Assembly (NCBI GenBank): GCA_025055465.1
Contig: JANWXA010000086.1
Span: 1 to 7,907, forward strand
Direction of reading: 5' to 3'
Length of the DNA: 7,907 nucleotides
Source of the DNA: Candidatus Kapaibacterium sp.
GTDB taxonomy: Bacteria > Bacteroidota > Ignavibacteria > Kapaibacteriales > HRBIN21
The notes under the pieces are model-generated. The model worked only from the letters and a program-made list of their open reading frames with translations, made no database searches and had not been told where the DNA came from. The position numbers and the translations under genes were made by a program. Shown here in pieces: positions 1 to 7,500 of this stretch. The first letter of the stretch is position 1; each line of letters begins with the position of its first letter.

Positions 1-474
1 GAGCCTAAATTTCTTTATAATTATCGCCCTGCTGCCGCCTCTAAACCACCAGATAGCTTTATCATTCCTTTTGGGAAGGCAAAAGTGCGACGGCAGGGAA
101 CTGATGTAACGGTTGTAGCTTACGGGACAGCCGTACACTGGGCGCTGCAGGCCAGCGAGGAGCTTGCTCGGGAAGGGGTTTCGGTAGAAGTGTTAGACCT
201 GCGCTCGTTAGTGCCATGGGATAAGGAGGCGGTGCTGCGATCGGTGCGCAAAACAAACCGGGTTATCGTTGCCCATGAGGATAAGCGAACTGGCGGCTTT
301 GGTGGCGAGGTTGCTGCCACTATCACGGAGGAAGGCTTCCAGTATCTGGACGCCCCTGTTGTCCGGTTAGGCTCGCGTGACTGCCCTGTTGGCTTCGCAA
401 AGCCCTTAGAGCAAGCAATTATGCTCCAGCCAGCTGAGATTGCGGATGCCATCCGCAGGCTAATACAGTACTGA
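1..474 (+). CDS. 2-oxoacid dehydrogenase E1 beta subunit, C-terminal part (probably branched-chain / 2-oxoisovalerate type, possibly fused alpha-beta)
   Basis: The frame is open from the first base and ends at TGA 472-474, giving the last 157 residues; the start lies upstream of the window. The fragment holds the E1 beta C-terminal transketolase-type domain. Visible hallmarks are IPFGKAKVRRQG (residues 22-33), DVTVVAYG (35-42), DLRSLVPWD (66-74), AHEDKRTGGFGGE (91-103) and a terminal segment with GSRDCPV followed by PLE. Known for the family: E1 is a thiamine-diphosphate enzyme that decarboxylates a 2-oxoacid and passes the acyl group to the lipoyl domain of E2 in the cytoplasm. This C-terminal domain contributes to the subunit interface and E2 contact; the cofactor-binding part is upstream. 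The lead-in and the VGFAKPLE stretch look more like branched-chain or fused alpha/beta E1 enzymes of Bacteroidota than like pyruvate dehydrogenase PdhB, but that choice is an inference. A GTG at 85 lies in frame but falls inside the conserved domain and is not a start. Confidence 0.9.
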   Translation, partial: EPKFLYNYRPAAASKPPDSFIIPFGKAKVRRQGTDVTVVAYGTAVHWALQASEELAREGVSVEVLDLRSLVPWDKEAVLRSVRKTNRVIVAHEDKRTGGFGGEVAATITEEGFQYLDAPVVRLGSRDCPVGFAKPLEQAIMLQPAEIADAIRRLIQY

Positions 475-515
475 GTGTGACACCATGGTCACAGGTGTGG
501 CAATCGTGTCACACT
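474..515. repeat. Perfect 10-bp inverted repeat at the end of the E1 gene
   Basis: AGTGTGACAC at 474-483 is exactly complementary to GTGTCACACT at 506-515, with 22 nt between. The left arm begins on the last base of the E1 stop codon. A second, nested symmetry is TGTGAC (476-481) with GTCACA (488-493) around ACCATG. The right arm is followed by GTGCTCTGTTCTG, which has no T-run, so a classical intrinsic terminator is not supported. It could be a transcript-end hairpin, an mRNA-stabilising stem or an operator for the downstream tRNA/TPR unit. The repeat is seen directly; its function is not known. Confidence 0.55.
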
Positions 516-559
516 GTGCTCTGTTCTGAAGAGTGCTTAGCGATTGAGACTAATCTTTC

Positions 560-567
560 TAATTTTG
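560..567 (+). promoter_or_regulatory. Possible Bacteroidota-type -7 promoter element upstream of tRNA-Arg
   Basis: TAATTTTG fits TAnnTTTG, the -7 consensus known for the primary sigma factor of Bacteroidota. Its last base is 22 nt before the first base of the mature tRNA, a plausible distance for a short 5' leader. No good -33 TTTG lies at the usual 19-23 nt spacing; the nearest TTG (544-546) is too close. A match of this length in an AT-rich patch can occur by chance. Confidence 0.3.
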
Positions 568-588
568 TACGGCTAACGGCGACTTCCT

Positions 589-662
589 GCGCCCGTAGCT
601 CAACTGGATAGAGCGTTGGATTCCGGTTCCAAAGGTTGGGGGTTCGAGCCCCTCCGGGCGCA
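589..662 (+). tRNA. tRNA-Arg, anticodon CCG
   Basis: A complete cloverleaf of 74 nt can be drawn. The acceptor stem GCGCCCG (589-595) pairs with CGGGCGC (655-661), with discriminator A662. The D stem GCTC (598-601) pairs with GAGC (611-614) around a 9-nt loop. The anticodon stem TTGGA (616-620) pairs with TCCAA (628-632) around loop TTCCGGT, with anticodon CCG at 623-625. The variable loop is AGGTT. The T stem GGGGG (638-642) pairs with CCCTC (650-654), including one G-U pair, around TTCGAGC. It reads CGG arginine codons, which are frequent in the neighbouring giant gene. The bases after the discriminator are CAA rather than CCA, so the 3' CCA must be added by CCA-adding enzyme after 3' trimming. 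Confidence 0.96.
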
Positions 663-686
663 CAAGGTGGAAGGGGAAACTTGGGT

Positions 687-1418
687 ATGGAAAGGCGAAC
701 CGAAGAATTTGCCGAGCAGGGACAGCAAGAAACCACTTCAGTGATTACCCCCTCGTTGACCCTTGTTGAGCGTCTCCAAGGGTGGGTACAGCGGAACTGG
801 CGTTTGCTTGTTGGGGCAGGAGGGGTGGTTATATTAGCAGCGGCAGCCCTTGTTTACTGGAATACAATGCAACAACTGCGTGCAGAGGAGGCTGTAACCC
901 TTGTGTCGCGTGTCTATACGTACTATGACAACGGCGAATACGAGCGGGCGCTGTACGGCGATACTACCAAGACTGTTCGCGGCGAACCTGTTCGGGGGCT
1001 GGTGGACATTGTGCGGGAATACGGGGCAACAGAGCCTGGAAAAGTTGCAGCCTTTTATGCAGGGAGCTCCTACCTACTGTTGGGAGAGGTGGCGAAGGCG
1101 CTTCCGTACTTCGAGCTGGCTGCGAAAGCGGAGGCCCCGCTCGTTTTGGTCGGAGCTTACGCTGGGATAGCGGCGTGCAAGGAAGAAGAGGGGAAGCTTG
1201 CAGAGGCAGCCCAACTCTACGAGCGTGCTGCTACCATTGGGGCTCCCATTGGTATGGCTGAGCGCTATCGCTTCTTTGCGGCCTACTGCTACGAGTTGGC
1301 CGGAGACAAGCAGAAGGCGGTCCAATTATATCGCCAACTCCTGCAGGACAACGAGTTCTCAGACTTCGCAAACGACGCCAAGGCTGGCCTCGCGCGCCTT
1401 GGCACGACATTTGAGTAG
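687..1418 (+). CDS. Membrane-anchored tetratricopeptide-repeat protein, YfgM-like
   Basis: This gene encodes 243 residues, ATG 687 to TAG 1416-1418. The N-terminus (1-38) is polar and should be cytoplasmic. A single hydrophobic segment follows at about 39-57 (RLLVGAGGVVILAAAALVYW), flanked by NWR, so the rest probably faces the periplasm. Residues from about 63 to 240 are helical with TPR character. Clear helix pairs are KVAAFYAGSSYLLLGEVAKA (119-138), the stretch around EGKLAEAAQLYERA (168-181), and YCYELAGDKQKAVQLYRQLL (200-219). Proteins of this layout are common in Bacteroidota and resemble E. coli YfgM, a SecYEG-associated TPR protein linked to periplasmic chaperones; whether that role applies here is an inference. 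ATG 687 is chosen because a purine-rich GGTGGAAGGGG (666-676) lies 10 nt upstream. Extending to TTG 636 would run into the tRNA. The start is only 24 nt after the tRNA, so shared transcription is plausible. Confidence 0.85.
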   Translation: MERRTEEFAEQGQQETTSVITPSLTLVERLQGWVQRNWRLLVGAGGVVILAAAALVYWNTMQQLRAEEAVTLVSRVYTYYDNGEYERALYGDTTKTVRGEPVRGLVDIVREYGATEPGKVAAFYAGSSYLLLGEVAKALPYFELAAKAEAPLVLVGAYAGIAACKEEEGKLAEAAQLYERAATIGAPIGMAERYRFFAAYCYELAGDKQKAVQLYRQLLQDNEFSDFANDAKAGLARLGTTFE

Positions 1419-1453
1419 TACGCTCACTATTCAGGTATTCTCATGCAACACTG

Positions 1454-1477
1454 TAGCAAGTGGTCTTTAGCAAGTGG
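1454..1477. repeat. Short tandem direct repeat in the leader of the giant gene
   Basis: TAGCAAGTGG occurs at 1454-1463 and again at 1468-1477, a 14-nt period. The second copy runs into GGAGG (1476-1480), the likely ribosome binding site 4 nt before ATG 1485. It may be a small slippage duplication of the ribosome-binding region or a protein-binding site; nothing decides between these. The 66-nt gap between the TPR gene and ATG 1485 shows no terminator and no TAnnTTTG element, so the promoter of the giant gene is not evident. Confidence 0.4.
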
Positions 1478-1484
1478 AGGAATC

Positions 1485-1553
1485 ATGGGACAGTGGTTGC
1501 GTCTCTGTGGTATCCTTGTAGGATTGTTCGCAACCGTTAGCAGTAGTTTGGCA
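1485..1553 (+). other. Sec signal peptide of the giant protein
   Basis: Residues 1-23 show a short N-region with one arginine (MGQWLR), a hydrophobic core (LCGILVGLFATV) and a C-region SSSLA that fits the A-x-A type rule (S21, L22, A23), predicting cleavage before Q24. The core contains a cysteine at residue 8, but no lipobox stands at the cleavage site, so signal peptidase I is expected rather than a lipoprotein anchor. A Sec signal at the N-terminus with a T9SS domain at the C-terminus is the normal pairing for T9SS cargo. Confidence 0.88.
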
Positions 1554-4500
1554 CAAATGCCCGTTATCGAGGTCAGCGGGCGCCTTGGACCGGGAGAGGT
1601 GCGAATTTTCTTGAAGGACACGCTCTACCGCATTAGTGGAACCTACATGATTGCTGGCACCCTCATCATCGAGCCTGGGGCCATTGTGGAGTTCTTACCC
1701 AATGGGCGCCTTATTGATTCGGTCGGTGGGCGTATCATCGCTGATGGATACGTCTCGGCAACTTACGACCAGTTCCCTGGGGGATGTAACCCGGTCAATC
1801 CCTTCAATCCATGCGGATTTACGGGATACGCTGACCTGAACTACTTTCAGGCAGCAGCTCAGAGCACAATTGTTGGAGACCCCACAATTGACCCAAGCAA
1901 ATATGGGGAGATGTTTCTGGTGAACCTGGGAGCCCAGCCGCAGCTGCAGAACCTTCCTCCAGGGAAAGCAATTATGTACGCTGCAGCTCGGCTGCACTTC
2001 GCAGGGCTTGATCCGAACATCAATCAGACTTCGTGGAGGCGTGCGGGAGGCGGGAATGTCAACGTTACCCAAGGGCAAATTATCTTTCGCGGGCGTCCGG
2101 TCAATAACTTCTCGCGAGAGTGGGGGCACATCATTATCCTGCCGGGGGCTCGGGCGGCCTTCTTCCGTAATGTTGTTTTCGAGAACTTCCGGAAGGATAC
2201 AACGGTAGACCGCTTCCCCATCTACCAACCTAACACTGGTGCCATCGCTGCGTTGAACGCACAACTGATCCAGCAAACTAACGGGAGTGGTGGCGTTATT
2301 ACCAGCTTTTCGTCGCGAACATGGCTGTTGCTGTGTGAGTTTCGCAATAATATGGCTCGATATCGGGGCGGCGCCTTACAATTGCTTCAGGCCCCTGTCG
2401 GAACTGGGGTATACCCGACGCCAGACATTTCTGGTCTGCCTTTCTATGGGGCCATCAACCCTTATTTGACCGAGAACGCGACGGCGGTTCCGATAGCTCA
2501 GTCTGTGAGGGCTATAGATCAAATTTACAGTAGCAACCCAGAACCCCTCACCAACAGTAATCGGCAGGCATATGATGATGCTCGCCTGGCGGTGCTGTTG
2601 GGGCGGGTCCGTTATCTGACTTTTACTGGAAACCGTGTCCTATTGTCCAGTGTTGCGCTACGCCAAATTGCGCCAGGGGTATGGGCAATAGTGGACGACC
2701 TGGATAACCCGGCGCCGCTGGAGACACAGTCCTGGAGGAACCAGGCTTACGGTGGGGCGGTCTACATTGCCGGGCGTACCCCGCTGGAGATTGGTCTGGG
2801 AATGAATGATTACCAGGCTCCCAATGTCTACGATTACGTCTTCTGTGACGGCAACAGTGCAATAAATCTGCAGAATAACCCCAACACAGGAGGCGCGCGC
2901 GGTGGTGCGATCTACATGGGTGGGGCCACTTCGCTGACGCTGCGTGGGCGGTTTGTCTCTAACCAAGCGAGTGTGCCCTTCTTCACAGACCCCAACCAAG
3001 TCGGGGCGCTGGCGCAAGGAGGTGCTGTCTACATGGCTACGGATGCCGGGCGACTTCAAGTCCGCGGGAGACAGGGAGGCGAAGCACGCCAGGAGACATA
3101 TTTCGTGAGCAATCAAGCTGGACGCGGCGGTGCGATTTGTGTGGCTGCTGGAAGCGCCGACACGCGCCTTTCGCCGGTTATCGGCGGCTCCGATGCACTG
3201 GTCGATACCCGCAACTATGGATACAATCTCAAATTCCGTAACAACCGTGCTGCGGATCACGGTGGGGCAATCTTCTCAGGGAAAAACCTGACGATTTATG
3301 GAGCAGGTGGAACCGTTGGTCCACTGACGCTCTACGGTGGGAATTATCCGGTGGAGTTCGACAACAATACTGCTGGCTTCTCTGGTGGGGCCGTGTCTAT
3401 CCAACTGCCTTCGGGCTTGCCCATCGAGCAGCGGTATATCCGCATTGTCCGGTCTGTGTTCACGAATAACATTGTGGGGCAGGTTCAGCAGGGCTATGAG
3501 GCACAAGTCCGTGGCGGAGGAGCAGTGTATACGCTGAACGCTGACCTGAATGTTGTCAAGGGCACCGAGTTCCGGGCAAACAAGGCCCACAACGGGAACG
3601 GTGGAGCAGTGTGCATAGTGCATCCACTTACCTCGTCACATCGCTTTTTCCTGACCGATGTTGACAATATCTCTATCTTGCCATCGGGTGTGGCAACCAG
3701 CTTTTCTTCACGCGACGATATCTTTACGTGGGTTTCCGGCGCTCCGGTGGCGGATGCACGAATGTTGACACGCTTCTTTGACAACGAGGCAATCCCAAAT
3801 ATGGCGCAAATGGGTTCGGGCACAACCCAGATTGGGGATATCAGGCGCCAGCATCCAGGCACAAGCCTGCGGGAAAATGGTACTGGGCTTGGTGGCGCAC
3901 TCTTTGTCCTGGATGAGGTCAGCGTCGCTCGTGCTGGACGGACGGATTCCATTTTCTTCAATCGAGTTCGCATTCAGGGGAACCGAGCGTACACGGGTGC
4001 AGCAATTTACTCGGACAACTACAACCTGCAGTTGGTCTTTACCCGTAGTCTCATCACGAACAACACGGCAACTTCTGATGTTGGAGCTCAGCAGAATGCC
4101 ATAACCGGGCCGCTTGTGTCGGGGACCAACATTGCTTCCAGCGACCTTGCGGGAGCAGTCCTGTATGGCGACGTAGTTGGGCCGCTTCCGTACGCCAGCT
4201 ATCACTGGGCTGCGAACTCCATCCACGACAACTCTGCGCGTTTCCTTATCCGATTGCCTGACTATCCCGATACAAAAGGGGCTCTAGCTGGTACCGGGGT
4301 AGGCATGGGTGGGGTGGATACTGTGCGGGGGAATTACTGGGGGCGGACAGAGGCAAACGTTGTCACAATTCTGCCGGTCAGTGGACGTACGCAGGAGACC
4401 TTCTTTATCGCAGGCGATGGAACTCGGCAGTTAGGGTTTGTCCGAGTTGGTACAGGAAAGAACCAGGGACCGTTCGAGTCTCGCCATCTTTACAGCTACA

Positions 4501-7500
4501 CGCCTATCCCTGTGCTCAATGTTGGCAATGAAAATACTCCTGATCCGACGAGTATCCCAGAGCGCCTGCTGATGCAGGGTTTGATCTATGACATTTTCGA
4601 CAAGGGGACAGATATCAAGACGGCGGACTACTCTAACCGGAGGATGTCACCAATAGAGGACTTTGCGGTGGGTATACCGAAGACGCTGCGGAAATTTACC
4701 GATGCAAGCTTACCTTCTTATAACAAGTATGTCCGCCGGTGGACCCGCAACCCGTTCGATGCTGAGAGCGATCCCAACATTGCGGCACTACAGACAGAAT
4801 TCCGCAGCACCAAGCATCCGATAGGATATCCGCTCTTCTTAGAAGCTCGGGCCGACTATACGGGTTCCGCAGACCTCAATAACAATGACCCGCGAGGGGT
4901 CAACGAGACGGTCTTCTTTGTCATCAATACCAGTACCGGTGATTATATCCGGGTTGGTCTTCGGCAAACAAGTCCTACGAGTGAGGTCTTTCGGGCGCGC
5001 GTAGAGTTAGTGGCAGACTCCGTCAATCGCCGTCCCCAGGATCGGCGCACCATTGAGGGCTTGGCAAACATTGGGACGAACTTGGGGGCCATTTTGGCGG
5101 CGCTGCGGCGTGCTCCGGATGTGGAAGATCTGGCCGCCCTTCAGGGGCGCAAGTACGAGGGCTTCGTGAGCGAATTAGGCGGGCCAGGTTTTGGCTACGT
5201 CAACCGCATTCTCCCAGCCGACGGCGCGATTAGCCCGCAGAAAGTGACAGTGTTCGCGGGTGAGCGGTACTCGGCTTTGCCAGTGCGGGTGGGTGATGTG
5301 GTTGCTGTGGTTTCCCGAACCGCTCTATGGCAGGGGACTGTCGCCGACGCCATCAATAGTGCTCTCGTCTTTGAGGTTGGGGCAACGGTGGACCCGCCCA
5401 TATTCACAGGGAACAAAGTACAACTGGAGAACATTACGCCGCCGGAATTACGCAACATGATCTTCCTAATGGAAGACATCAGTTATCCACGGCGTCCAAC
5501 GGGACCAGGTCGTGACTCCATCTTCACGATTACGGCGATTGACTCCAACCTCTTCTATGATCCGCGGTCAGTGCTCTTCCCCAGCAGATATCCGCAGTTA
5601 GCCTATTTCTGGAGTGTGCCGCCGAATTCTGGCCTCTCGTACTGGCTGCAGGCGGATACGCTGCCGGCAAATCGGGGACCGTACTACGGCGCTCGAGGTT
5701 ACGTGGTTCTCAAGGGACGTCCGACGAATCCATTCGTGGTACCGGGCGGAGAGGTCGTGACAGTCGCTGTTCGGAACTATCCACCGAATGCTCGGACGGT
5801 GGACTCGCTGAAGGCAGCAGGTCTGAGCAGCGATGTAATTGCCAAGTACATCTACCTCTACCCACCTTACTTCAATGCCCAAGGGTATGATGGAAGCAAT
5901 GCGCGCTTCCTGCAGCAGGATACTGTGGACTTCGGCAATACAGCAGCGACAACAGTAACTTACCAGTTCCGCATCTTCGTGATCGACAGCACACCGCAGT
6001 TTACAGGGTTCAGCGTGGCCTGTGAGCGTGGCGGGTTGTGGTTGGCGAACCTCACAGACTCGCTCCGCTTCAAGGTGGATATCGACACAGATGATGAATT
6101 GGAAGATGCTGCTGCTGGTGCTCGTGGCTGGGATTTCCGCTACGGGCGTACAACCTATGGGTTCGCTTCGGTCAATCTGCGGGAGGTGCCGCCAGACACT
6201 GTTATTGAACCTACTACACAGGTTCGCCCAGTGTGGATGCGGAGCCAGCATCTCCGTCGCTATGATAACAGCGCCCAGCCTGATCCACTGGCAATAGACT
6301 TCAGCTTGCGTGGCCAGATCAATGTGCGAATTGACTCGCTCACAGCTCTGCAGCTCTTGACGCCCGTATTGCAGCACCATGGGGCGCTCAATACCGATAC
6401 AGTTGTTTCCATTGTTGTCAATGATGGGCATGGTGGGGTCAATTACTTGACGCGGCGAGTTGTTGTCAACGTCGCACCAGTTATCGTTACCAGTAGGCTT
6501 CCTGATGCTATCGAGGATCAGGACTACAATCCCACCTTGCTGGATTCCAGCCGGCGTATCGTGGTACACGATCCAAACTTTGGGCAGGCGCATCAGTTCG
6601 AGCTGATCTATCCAGGGGATCCACGGGACTTTGTGCCGCGCGATCCCTGCTTCCCCGAAGCAGGAACATGGGACCTGCGTGACAAGAAGACCACGCCGCG
6701 CTGGCTGAAAATAGACCCGGTGAGCGGATTGCTCTATGGAACACCCGGAGTCTACGATGCTCCGCGCCAGGAAAAGGTTACTGTCCTGGTTACCGATGAA
6801 TTCGGGCTGACACATGTAAGGGTGCTGGACCTCAATGTCCGGATGGTGAATCATCCCCCGAGATTGACCCGATTGCCGGCAGTCAGGTGCGTTGAGCTGG
6901 GCAAGCAGTACGTAGATACGATTGCAGTGGTAGACCGAGACCTGCTCCGGCAAGAGCCTCAGGATGCTCTTGAACGGCTTTCCATTGAGGTTGTGGAACC
7001 GGCTGGCTTCCAAGCGAGTCCGGCAACAGTCAATGGTCCACAGTCTTCTGACACGGTGTGGGTTATTATCAGCACCTCGGCGCTGAATGCTACGCCGGGA
7101 CCCGATGGGAAGATCAGCATCCGCGTCCGAGTCGTAGATCGGCAAGGAGCTCAGCATGAGATTGTGTACAAGCTGAACGTCTCCGAGCCGACGGACTTCG
7201 TTGTGCCGATGCGGATCAGCAATCGCTTTGGGGCCTTCCAGGTCTTGGAATGGGGGACAGCCCCGCTGGCAACAACTGGAGATGATCCGAACCGAGGTGG
7301 CGTCGGCAAGTTGGATTCCAATTACTGCGAGTACGAGCTGCCACCGATACCACCGAACGACGTCTTTGATGCTCGATGGACAGTTGCTTCCACCAACGGC
7401 ATTACGCGGAACATCTTCCCGCGTGCGGTACCAGGGGTATCCGGGCTGGCAGTTTACAAGGGACGCTTCCAGGCGGGGAGTGTGACTGGGAATGCCTCCG

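Noticed and set aside
476..493. CRP-type operator TGTGA/TCACA
   Set aside because: The half-sites are 8 nt apart, whereas the known CRP site has 6, and nothing else in the window points to CRP-family control.
474..515. Inverted repeat as an intrinsic terminator
   Set aside because: The loop is 22 nt and no T-run follows the right arm (GTGCTCTGTTCTG).
636..686. Upstream TTG 636 as start of the TPR protein
   Set aside because: It would place the coding sequence inside the T arm of the tRNA. ATG 687 has a purine-rich ribosome-binding region and gives a normal N-terminus for the family.
1695..2276. - strand frame of 193 codons, and similar - strand frames at 2658-3260, 3494-3973 and 3708-4226
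   Set aside because: All overlap the giant gene, whose sense frame has a coherent signal peptide, repeats and sorting domain. None of the antisense translations shows a domain or a ribosome binding site.
2340..4343. Horizontal acquisition of the Pmp-like repeats from Chlamydiae
   Set aside because: The FxxN/GGA repeats occur widely in bacterial beta-helix proteins, the copies are diverged at DNA level, and base use matches the flanking parts of the gene. The window gives no mobile element or border.
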